Shown: one piece after another, positions 51,201-63,110 of the stretch
Position numbering within the stretch: the first letter of the stretch is position 1
Layout: each line of letters starts with the position of its first letter
DNA from: Xylocopa sonorina
Taxonomy: Eukaryota; Arthropoda; Insecta; Hymenoptera; Apidae
Length of the DNA stretch: 64,000 nt
NCBI RefSeq assembly: GCF_050948175.1
Contig: NW_027490128.1
Span: 992,001 to 1,056,000 of the forward strand
Direction: 5' to 3'
Notes under the pieces: model-generated
Database searches by the model: none
The model's input: the letters and a program-made list of their open reading frames with translations, nothing else
What the model was told of the DNA's origin: nothing
Translations under genes and position numbers: made by a program

Positions 51201-53300
51201 ATGTATTCCTCGTCTACACTTCAAATGAATGTGAATGCGTTACTTCCTCGCTAGGAAATAGCGTTTGCAGATGTCTACCTACCGTAGCAATAGTGTTCTA
51301 ATGCTTCTAAAAAGGCGATATCGCATCTCATTTCTATGTTTCATGGTAAGATATAGTATGATTTGCGAAGTGTTATGTATTCCTCGTCTACACTTCAAAT
51401 GAATGTAAATGCGACACTTCCTTGCTAGGAAATAGCGTCTGCAGATGTCTAGGTATCGTAGCAATAGAGTTCAAATGCTTCTTAAAAGAGATATTGCATC
51501 TCATATCTATGTTTCATGATAAGATATAATATTCATTGCGAAGTGTTATGCATTCCTCGTATACGATTCAAATGAATGTGAATGCGATACTTCCTCGCTA
51601 GGAAATAGCGTTTGCAGATGTCTACGTATCGTAGCAGCAGCTTTCTAATGCTTCTTAAAACGCGATATCGCATCTCATTTCTATGTTTCATGGTAAGATA
51701 TAATATGATTTGCGAAGTGTTATGTATTCCTCGTCTACACTTCAAGTGAATGTAAATGCGACACTTCTTAGCAAGGAAATAGCGTTTGCAGATGTCTACG
51801 TATCGAAGCAATAGAGTTCAAATGCTTCTTAAAACGAGATATTGCATCTCATATCTATGTTTCATGATAAGATATAATATTCATTGCGAAGTGTTATGCA
51901 TTCCTCGTATACGATTCAAATGAATGTGAATGCGATACTTCCTCGCTAGGAAATAGCGTTTGCAGATGTCTACGTATCGTAGCAGTAGCTTTCTAATGCT
52001 TCTTAAAACGCGATATCGCATCTCATTTCTATGTTTCATGGTAAGATATAATATGATTTGCGATGTGTTATGTATTCCTCGTCTACACTTCAAGTGAATG
52101 TAAATGCGACACTTCTTAGCAAGGAAATAGCGTTTGCAGATATCTACGTATCGAAGCAATAGAGTTCAAATGCTTCTTAAAACGAGATATTGCATCTCAT
52201 ATCTATGTTTCATGATAAGATATAATATTCATTGCGAAGTGTTATGCATTCCTCGTATACGATTCAAATGAATGCAAATGCGATACTTCCTTGCAAGGAA
52301 ATAGCGTTTGCAGATGTCTACGTATCGAAGCAATAGGGATCAGATGCTTCTTAAATCGAGATATTGCATCTCATTTCTATGTTTCATGGTAAGATATAAT
52401 ATGATTTGCGAAGTGTTATGTATTCCTCGTCTACACTTGAAGCGAATGTAAATGCGACACTTCCTAGGAAGGAAGTAGCGTTTGCAGATGTCTACGTATC
52501 GAAGCAATAGAGTTCAAATGCTTCTTAAAACGAGATATTGCATCTCATATCTATGTTTCATGATAAGATATAATATTCATTGCGAAGTGTTATGCATTCC
52601 TCGTCTACGATTCAAATGAATGTAAATGCGACACTTCCTTGCAAGGAAATAGCGTTTACAGATGTCTACCTATCGTAGCAATAGAGTTCTAATGCTTCTT
52701 AAAACGCGATATCGCATCTCATTTCTATGTTTCATGGTAAGATATAATATGATTTGCGAAGCGTTATGTATTCCTCGTCTACACTTCAAATGAATGTAAA
52801 TGCGACACTTCCTTGCAAAGAAATAGCGTTTGCAGATGTCTACGTATCGTAGCAATAGATTCCTAATGCATCTTAAAACGCGATATCGCATCTCATTTCT
52901 ATGTTTCATGGAAAGATATAACATGATTTGCGAAGTGTTATGTATTCCTCGTCTACACTTCAAATGAATGTGAGTGCGATACTTCCTCGCTAGGAAATAG
53001 CGTTTGCAGATGTCTACGTATCGTAGCAATAGCTTTCTAATGCTTCTTAAAACGCGATATGGCATCTCATTTCTATGTTTCATGGTAAGATATAATATGA
53101 TTTGCGAAGTGTCATGTATTCCTCGTCTACACTTCAAATGAATGTAAATGCGACACTTCCTTGCTAGGAAATAGCGTTTGCAGATGTCTAGCTATCATAG
53201 CAATAGAGTTCAAATGCTTCTTGAAACGAGATATTGCATCTCATATCTATGATTCATGATAAGATATAATATTCATTGCGAAGTGTTATGCATTCCTCGT
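48250..53300 (+). repeat. About 5-kb segment duplicated at 55385-60600
   Basis: 48402-49600 matches 55535-56735 at an offset of 7133 bp. From about 49630 the offset becomes 7307 bp, because the downstream copy gained one monomer. Shared rare variants run through the segment, including the 1-base deletion CTTCTTAAAAGAGATATTG, GTTAAGCATTCCTCGCC and AAAGTCGGCAC. Near-identity over about 5 kb makes this one of the youngest large events in the window. Confidence 0.88.
51530..52230 (+). repeat. Dimeric higher-order repeat, 348 bp (2 monomers)
   Basis: Units starting near 51533 and 51881 alternate a monomer with TTCCTCGCTAGGAA and GTAGCAGTAGC (or GTAGCAGCAGC) with one carrying CTTCTTAGCAAGGAA. The same dimer appears as tandem units near 53621, 53969 and 54317, again near 58840 and 59188, and near 61449 and 61797. 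Confidence 0.85.
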
Positions 53301-53539
53301 ATACGGTTCAAATGAATGCAAATGTGACACTTCCTTCCAAGGAAATAGCGTCTGCAGATGTCTACGTATCGAAGCAATAGAGTTCAAATGCTTGTTAAAA
53401 CGAGATATTGCATCTCATATCTATGTTTTATGATAAGATATAATATTCATTGCGAAGTGTTATACATTCCTCGTCTACGATTCAAATGATTGTAAATACG
53501 ACACTTCCTTGCAAGGAAATAGCGTTTGCAGATGTCTAC

Positions 53540-54660
53540 GTATCGAAGCAATAGAGTTCAAATGCTTCTTAAAACGAGATATTGCATCTCATATCTATGT
53601 TTCATGATAAGATATAATATTCATTGCGAAGTGTTATGCATTCCTCGTATACGATTCAAATGAATGTGAATGCGATACTTCCTCGCTAGGAAATAGCGTT
53701 TGCAGATGTCTACGTATCGTAGTAGTAGCTTTCTAATGCTTCTTAAAACGCGATATCGCATCTCATTTCTATGTTTCATGGTAAGATATAATATGATTTG
53801 CGATGTGTTATGTATTCCTCGTCTACACTTCAAGTGAATGTAAATGCGACACTTCTTAGCAAGGAAATAGCGTTTGCAGATATCTACGTATCGAAGCAAT
53901 AGAGTTCAAATGCTTCTTAAAACGAGATATTGCATCTCATATCTATGTTTCATGATAAGATATAATATTCATTGCGAAGTGTTATGCATTCCTCGTATAC
54001 GATACAAATGAATGTGAATGCGATACTTCCTCGCTAGGAAATAGCGTTTGCAGATGTCTACGTATCGTAGCAGTAGCTTTCTAATGCTTCTTAAAACGCG
54101 ATATCGCATCTCATTTCTATGTTTCATGGTAAGATATAATATGATTTGCGAAGTGTTATGTATTCCTCGTCTACACTTCAAGTGAATGTAAATGCGACAC
54201 TTCTTAGCAAGGAAATAGCGTTTGCAGATGTCTACGTATCGAAGCAATAGAGTTCAAATGCTTCTTAAAACGAGATATTGCATCTCATATCTATGTTTCA
54301 TGATAAGATATAATATTCATTGCGAAGTGTTATGCACTCCTCGTATACGATTCAAATGAATGTGAATGCGATACTTCCTCGCTAGGAAATAGCGTTTGCA
54401 GATGTCTACGTATCGTAGTAGTAGCTTTCTAATGCTTCTTAAAACGCGATATCGCATCTCATTTCTATGTTTCATGGTAAGATATAATATGATTTGCGAT
54501 GTGTTATGTATTCCTCGTCTACACTTCAAGTGAATGTAAATGCGACACTTCTTAGCAAGGAAATAGCGTTTGCAGATATCTACGTATCGAAGCAATAGAG
54601 TTCAAATGCTTCTTAAAACGAGATATTGCATCTCATATCTATGTTTCATGATAAGATATA
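53540..54660 (+). repeat. Dimeric higher-order repeat, 348 bp, three tandem units
   Basis: Three successive two-monomer units begin near 53621, 53969 and 54317, differing only at scattered bases such as CGATTC/CGATAC and GCATTCC/GCACTCC. A fourth, altered unit begins near 54758 after an inserted monomer. This is the most regular higher-order structure in the window. Confidence 0.85.
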
Positions 54661-56590
54661 ATATTCATTGCGAAGTGTTATGCATTCCTCGTCTACGATT
54701 CAAATGAATGTAAATGCGACTCTTCCTTGCAAGGAAATAGCGTTTACAGATGTCTACCTATCGTAGCAATAGAGTTCTAATGCTTCTTAAAACGCGATAT
54801 CGCATCTCATTTCTATGTTTCATGGTAAGGTATAACATGATTTGCGAAGTGTTATGTATTCCTCGTCTACACTTCAAATGAATGTGAATGCGATACTTCC
54901 TCGCTAGGAAATAGCGTTTGCAGATGTCTACGTATCGTAGCAATAGCTTTCTAATGCTTCTTAAAACGCGATATCGCATCTCATTTCTATGTTTCATGGT
55001 AAGATATAATATGATTTGCGAAGTGTTATGTATTCCTCGTCTACACTTCAAGTGAATGTAAATGCGACACTTCTTAGCAAGGAAATAGCGTTTGCAGATA
55101 TCTACGTATCGAAGCAATAGAGTTCAAATGCTTCTTAAAACGAGATATTGCATCTCATATCTATGTTTCATGATAAGATATAATATTCATTGCGAAGTGT
55201 TATGCATTCCTCGTATACGATACAAATGAATGTGAATGCGATACTTCCTCGCTAGGAAATAGCGTTTGCAGATGTCTACGTATCGTAGCAGTAGCTTTCT
55301 AATGCTTCTTAAAACGCGATATCGCATCTCATTTCTATGTTTCATGGTAAGATATAATATGATTTGCGAAGTGTTATGTATTCCTCGTCTACACTTCAAA
55401 TGAATGTAAATGCGACACTTCCTTGCAAGCAAATAGCGTTTGCAGATGTCTACGTATCGAAGCAATAGAGTTCTTATGATTCTTAAAACGCGATATCGCA
55501 TCTCATTTCTATGTTTCATGGTAAGATATAATATTCATTGCGAAGTGTTATGCATTCCTCGTCTACGACTCAAATGAATGTAAATGCGACACTTCCTTGC
55601 AAGGAAATAGCGTTTGCAGATGTCTACGTATCGTAGCAATGGAGTTCTTATGATTCTTAAAACGCGATATCGCATCTCAATTCTATGTTTCATGGTAAGA
55701 TATAATATGATATGCGAAGTGTTATGCATTCCTCGTCTACACTTCAAATGAATGCAAATGCGACACTTCCTTGCAAGGAAATAGCGTTTGCAGATGTCTA
55801 CGTATCGAAGCAATAGCTTTCTAAAGCTTCTTAAAACGCGATATCGCATCTCATTTCTAAGTTTCATGGTAAGATATAATATGATTTGCGAAGTGTCATG
55901 TATTCCTCGTCTACACTTCAAATGAATGTAAATGCGACACTTCCTTGCAAGGAAATAGCGTTTGCAGATGTCTACGTATCGTAGCAATAGAGTTTTTATG
56001 ATTCTTAAAACGCGATATTGCATCTCATATCTATGTTTCATGATAAAATATAATATTCATTGCTAAGTGTTATGCATTCCTCGTCTACGATTCAAATGAA
56101 TGTAAATTCGACACTTCCTTGCAAGGAAATAGCGTTTACAGATGTCTACCTATCGTAGCAATAGAGTTCTAATGCTTCTTAAAACGCGATATCGCATCTC
56201 ATTTCTATGTTTCATGGTAAGATATAATATGAATTGCGAAGTGTTATGTATTCCTCGTCTACACTTCAAATGAATGTAAATGCGACACTTCCTTGCAAAG
56301 AAATAGCGTTTGCAGATGTCTACGTATCGTAGCAATAGATTCCTAATGCTTCTTAAAACGCGATATCGCATCTCATTCCTATGTTTCATGGTAAGATATA
56401 ACATGATTTGCGAAGTGTTATGTATTCCTCGTCTACACTTCAAATGAATGTGAGTGCGATACTTCCTCGCTAGGAAATAGCTTTTGCAGATGTCTACGTA
56501 TCGTAGCAATAGCTTTCTAATGCTTCTTAAAACGCGATATGGCATCTCATTTCTATGCTTCATGGTAAGATATAATATGATTTGCGAAGT

Positions 56591-56938
56591 GTCATGTATT
56601 CCTCGTCTACACTTCAAATGAACGTAAATGTGACACTTCCTTGCTAGGAAATAGCGTTTGCAGATGTCTAGGTATCATAGCAATAGAGTTCAAATGCTTC
56701 CTGAAACGAGATATTGCATCTCATATCTATGATTCATGATAAGATATAATATTCATTGCGAAGTGTCATGTATTCCTCGTCTACACTTCAAATGAACGTA
56801 AATGTGACACTTCCTTGCTAGGAAATAGCGTTTGCAGATGTCTAGGTATCATAGCAATAGAGTTCAAATGCTTCCTGAAACGAGATATTGCATCTCATAT
56901 CTATGATTCATGATAAGATATAATATTCATTGCGAAGT
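56591..56938 (+). repeat. Single-monomer tandem duplication (2 x 174 bp, apparently identical)
   Basis: GTCATGTATTCCTCGTCTAC followed by GAACGTAAATGTGAC and TCTAGGTATCATAGC occurs at 56591 and again at 56765. The two 174-bp units look identical. The parental segment at 49.46-49.63 kb has one copy, so this is the monomer gain that changes the offset from 7133 to 7307. Confidence 0.85.
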
Positions 56939-57889
56939 GTTATGCATTCCTCGTATACGATTCAAATGAATGCAAATGCGATACTTCCTTGCAAGGAAAT
57001 AGCGTTTGCAGATGTCTACGTATCGAAGCAATAGGGATCAGATGCTTCTTAAATCGAGATATTGCATCTCATTTCTATGTTTCATGGTAAGATATAATAT
57101 GATTTGCGAAGTGTTATGTATTCCTCGTCTACACTTGAAGTGAATGTAAATGCAACACTTCCTAGCAAGGAAATAGCGTTTGCAGATGTCTACGTATCGA
57201 AGCAATAGAGTTCAAATGCTTCTTAAAACGAGATATTGCATCTCATATCTATGTTTCATGATAAGATATAATATTCATTGCGAAGTGTTATGCATTCCTC
57301 GTCTACGATTCAAATGAATGTAAATGCGACACTTCCTTGCAAGGAAATAGCGTTTACAGATGTCTACCTATCGTAGTAATAGAGTTCTAATGCTTCTTAA
57401 AACGCGATATCGAATCTCATTTCTATGTTTCATGGTAAGATATAATATGATTTGCGAAGTGTTATGTATTCCTCGTCTACTCTTCAAATGAATGTAAATG
57501 CGACACTTCCTTGCAAAGAAATAGCGTTTGCAGATGTCTACGTATCGTAGCAATAGATTCCTAATGCATCTTAAAACGCGATATCGCATCTCATTTCTAT
57601 GTTTCATGGAAAGATATAACATGATTTGCGAAGTGTTATGTATTCCTCGTCTACACTTCAAATGAATGTGAGTGCGGTACTTCCTCGCTAGGAAATAGCG
57701 TTTGCAGATGTCTACGTATCGTAGCAATAGCTTTCTAATGCTTCATAAAACGCGATATGGCATCTCATTTCTATGTTTCATGGTAAGATATAATATGATT
57801 TGCGAAGTGTCATGTATTCCTCGTCTACACTTCAAATGAATGTAAATGCGACACTTCCTTGCTAGGAAATAGCGTTTGCAGATGTCTAG

Positions 57890-60800
57890 GTATCATAGCA
57901 ATAGAGTTCAAATGCTTCTTGAAACGAGATATTGCATCTCATATCTATGATTCATGATAAGATATAATATTCATTGCGAAGTGTTATGCATTCCTCGTAT
58001 ACGATTCAAATGAATGCAAATGTGACACTTCCTTCCAAGGAAATAGCGTCTGCAGATGTCTACGTATCGAAGCAATAGAGTTCAAATGCTTGTTAAAACG
58101 AGATATTGCATCTCATATCTATGTTTTATGATAAGATATAATATTCATTGCGAAGTGTTATGCATTCCTCGTCCACGATTCAAATGATTGTAAATACGAC
58201 ACTTCCTTGCAAGGAAATAGCGTTTGCAGATGTCTACGTATCGAAGCAATAGAGTTCAAATGCTTCTTAAAACGAGATATTGCATCTCATATCTATGTTT
58301 CATGATAAGATATAATATTCATTGCGAAGTGTTAAGCATTCCTCGCCTACGATTCAAATGAATGTAAAGTCGGCACTTCCTTGCAAGGAAATAGCGTTTG
58401 CAGATGTCTACGTATCGTAGCAATAGAGTTCTTATGATTCTTAAAACGCGATATCGCATCTCATTTCTATGTTTCATGGTAAGATATAACATGATTTGCG
58501 AAGTGTTATGTATTCCTCGTCTACACTTCAAATGAATGTGAATGCGTTACTTCCTCGCTAGGAAATAGCGTTTGCAGATGTCTACCTACCGTAGCAATAG
58601 TGTTCTAATGCTTCTAAAAAGGCGATATCGCATCTCATTTCTATGTTTCATGGTAAGATATAGTATGATTTGCGAAGTGTTATGTATTCCTCGTCTACAC
58701 TTCAAATGAATGTAAATGCGACACTTCCTTGCTAGGAAATAGCGTCTGCAGATGTCTAGGTATCGTAGCAATAGAGTTCAAATGCTTCTTAAAAGAGATA
58801 TTGCATCTCATATCTATGTTTCATGATAAGATATAATATTCATTGCGAAGTGTTATGCATTCCTCGTATACGATTCAAATGAATGTGAATGCGATACTTC
58901 CTCGCTAGGAAATAGCGTTTGCAGATGTCTACGTATCGTAGCAGCAGCTTTCTAATGCTTCTTAAAACGCGATATCGCATCTCATTTCTATGTTTCATGG
59001 TAAGATATAATATGATTTGCGAAGTGTTATGTATTCCTCGTCTACACTTCAAGTGAATGTAAATGCGACACTTCTTAGCAAGGAAATAGCGTTTGCAGAT
59101 GTCTACGTATCGAAGCAATAGAGTTCAAATGCTTCTTAAAACGAGATATTGCATCTCATATCTATGTTTCATGATAAGATATAATATTCATTGCGAAGTG
59201 TTATGCATTCCTCGTATACGATTCAAATGAATGTGAATGCGATACTTCCTCGCTAGGAAATAGCGTTTGCAGATGTCTACGTATCGTAGCAGTAGCTTTC
59301 TAATGCTTCTTAAAACGCGATATCGCATCTCATTTCTATGTTTCATGGTAAGATATAATATGATTTGCGATGTGTTATGTATTCCTCGTCTACACTTCAA
59401 GTGATTGTAAATGCGACACTTCTTAGCAAGGAAATAGCGTTTGCAGATATCTACGTATCGAAGCAATAGAGTTCAAATGCTTCTTAAAACGAGATATTGC
59501 ATCTCATATCTATGTTTCATGATAAGATATAATATTCATTGCGAAGTGTTATGCATTCCTCGTATACGATTCAAATGAATGCAAATGCGATACTTCCTTG
59601 CAAGGAAATAGCGTTTGCAGATGTCTACGTATCGAAGCAATAGGGATCAGATGCTTCTTAAATCGAGATATTGCATCTCATTTCTATGTTTCATGGTAAG
59701 ATATAATATGATTTGCGAAGTGTTATGTATTCCTCGTCTACACTTGAAGTGAATGTAAATGCGACACTTCCTAGCAAGGAAATAGCGTTTGCAGATGTCT
59801 ACGTATCGAAGAAATAGAGTTCAAATGCTTCTTAAAACGAGATATTGCATCTCATATCTATGTTTCATGATAAGATATAATATTCATTGCGAAGTGTTAT
59901 GCATTCCTCGTCTACGATTCAAATGAATGTAAATGCGACACTTCCTTGCAAGGAAATAGCGTTTACAGATGTCTACCTATCGTAGCAATAGAGTTCTAAT
60001 GCTTCTTAAAACGCGATATCGCATCTCATTTCTATGTTTCATGGTAAGATATAATATGATTTGCGAAGCGTTATGTATTCCTCGTCTACACTTCAAATGA
60101 ATGTAAATGCGACACTTCCTTGCAAAGAAATAGCGTTTGCAGATGTCTACGTATCGTAGCAATAGATTCCTAATGCATCTTAAAACGCGATATCGCATCT
60201 CATTTCTATGTTTCATGGAAAGATATAACATGATTTGCGAAGTGTTATGTATTCCTCGTCTACACTTCAAATGAATGTGAGTGCGATACTTCCTCGCTAG
60301 GAAATAGCGTTTGCAGATGTCTACGTATCGTAGCAATAGCTTTCTAATGCTTCTTAAAACGCGATATGGCATCTCATTTCTATGTTTCATGGTAAGATAT
60401 AATATGATTTGCGAAGTGTCATGTATTCCTCGTCTACACTTCAAATGAATGTAAATGCGACAATTCCTTGCTAGGAAATAGCGTTTGCAGATGTCTAGCT
60501 ATCATAGCAATAGAGTTCAAATGCTTCTTGAAACGAGATATTGCATCTCATATCTATGATTCATGATAAGATATAATATTCATTGCGAAGTGTTATGCAT
60601 TCCTCGTATACGATTCAAATGAATGCAAATGTGACACTTCCTTCCAAGGAAATAGCGTCTGCAGATGTCTACGTATCGAAGCAATAGAGTTCAAATGCTT
60701 GTTAAAACGAGATATTGCATCTCATATCTATGTTTTATGATAAGATATAATATTCATTGCGAAGTGTTATGCATTCCTCGTCCACGATTCAAATGATTGT

Positions 60801-63110
60801 AAATACGACACTTCCTTGCAAGGAAATAGCGTTTGCAGATGTCTACGTATCGAAGCAATAGAGTTCAAATGCTTCTTAAAACGAGATATTGCATCTCATA
60901 TCTATGTTTCATGATAAGATATAATATTCATTGCGAAGTGTTAAGCATTCCTCGCCTACGATTCAAATGAATGTAAAGTCGGCACTTCCTTGCAAGGAAA
61001 TAGCGTTTGCAGATGTCTACGTATCGTAGCAATAGAGTTCTTATGATTCTTAAAACGCGATATCGCATCTCATTTCTATGTTTCATGGTAAGATATAACA
61101 TGATTTGCGAAGTGTTATGTATTCCTCGTCTACACTTCAAATGAATGTGAATGCGTTACTTCCTCGCTAGGAAATAGCGTTTGCAGATGTCTACCTACCG
61201 TAGCAATAGTGTTCTAATGCTTCTAAAAAGGCGATATCGCATCTCATTTCTATGTTTCATGGTAAGATATAGTATGATTTGCGAAGTGTTATGTATTCCT
61301 CGTCTACACTTCAAATGAATGTAAATGCGACACTTCCTTGCTAGGAAATAGCGTCTGCAGATGTCTAGGTATCGTAGCAATAGAGTTCAAATGCTTCTTA
61401 AAAGAGATATTGCATCTCATATCTATGTTTCATGATAAGATATAATATTCATTGCGAAGTGTTATGCATTCCTCGTATACGATTCAAATGAATGTGAATG
61501 CGATACTTCCTCGCTAGGAAATAGCGTTTGCAGATGTCTACGTATCGTAGCAGCAGCTTTCTAATGCTTCTTAAAACGCGATATCGCATCTCATTTCTAT
61601 GTTTCATGGTAAGATATAATATGATTTGCGAAGTGTTATGTATTCCTCGTCTACACTTCAAGTGAATGTAAATGCGACACTTCTTAGCAAGGAAATAGCG
61701 TTTGCAGATGTCTACGTATCGAAGCAATAGAGTTCAAATGCTTCTTAAAACGAGATATTGCATCTCATATCTATGTTTCATGATAAGATATAATATTCAT
61801 TGCGAAGTGTTATGCATTCCTCGTATACGATTCAAATGAATGTGAATGCGATACTTCCTCGCTAGGAAATAGCGTTTGCAGATGTCTACGTATCGTAGCA
61901 GTAGCTTTCTAATGCTTCTTAAAACGCGATATCGCATCTCATTTCTATGTTTCATGGTAAGATATAATATGATTTGCGATGTGTTATGTATTCCTCGTCT
62001 ACACTTCAAGTGATTGTAAATGCGACACTTCTTAGCAAGGAAATAGCGTTTGCAGATATCTACGTATCGAAGCAATAGAGTTCAAATGCTTCTTAAAACG
62101 AGATATTGCATCTCATATCTATGTTTCATGATAAGATATAATATTCATTGCGAAGTGTTATGCATTCCTCGTATACGATTCAAATGAATGCAAATGCGAT
62201 ACTTCCTTGCAAGGAAATAGCGTTTGCAGATGTCTACGTATCGAAGCAATAGGGATCAGATGCTTCTTAAATCGAGATATTGCATCTCATTTCTATGTTT
62301 CATGGTAAGATATAATATGATTTGCGAAGTGTTATGTATTCCTCGTCTACACTTGAAGTGAATGTAAATGCGACACTTCCTAGCAAGGAAATAGCGTTTG
62401 CAGATGTCTACGTATCGAAGAAATAGAGTTCAAATGCTTCTTAAAACGAGATATTGCATCTCATATCTATGTTTCATGATAAGATATAATATTCATTGCG
62501 AAGTGTTATGCATTCCTCGTCTACGATTCAAATGAATGTAAATGCGACACTTCCTTGCAAGGAAATAGCGTTTACAGATGTCTACCTATCGTAGCAATAG
62601 AGTTCTAATGCTTCTTAAAACGCGATATCGCATCTCATTTCTATGTTTCATGGTAAGATATAATATGATTTGCGAAGCGTTATGTATTCCTCGTCTACAC
62701 TTCAAATGAATGTAAATGCGACACTTCCTTGCAAAGAAATAGCGTTTGCAGATGTCTACGTATCGTAGCAATAGATTCCTAATGCATCTTAAAACGCGAT
62801 ATCGCATCTCATTTCTATGTTTCATGGAAAGATATAACATGATTTGCGAAGTGTTATGTATTCCTCGTCTACACTTCAAATGAATGTGAGTGCGATACTT
62901 CCTCGCTAGGAAATAGCGTTTGCAGATGTCTACGTATCGTAGCAATAGCTTTCTAATGCTTCTTAAAACGCGATATGGCATCTCATTTCTATGTTTCATG
63001 GTAAGATATAATATGATTTGCGAAGTGTCATGTATTCCTCGTCTACACTTCAAATGAATGTAAATGCGACACTTCCTTGCTAGGAAATAGCGTTTGCAGA
63101 TGTCTAGCTA
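57890..63110 (+). repeat. Tandem higher-order repeat, 2609 bp (15 monomers minus 1 base), two copies
   Basis: Segments at 58319, 58586, 58840, 59188 and 59977 recur at 60928, 61195, 61449, 61797 and 62586, all offset by 2609 bp. The missing base relative to 2610 is the CTTCTTAAAAGAGATATTG deletion, carried in both copies. The two units appear almost identical. Confidence 0.9.
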
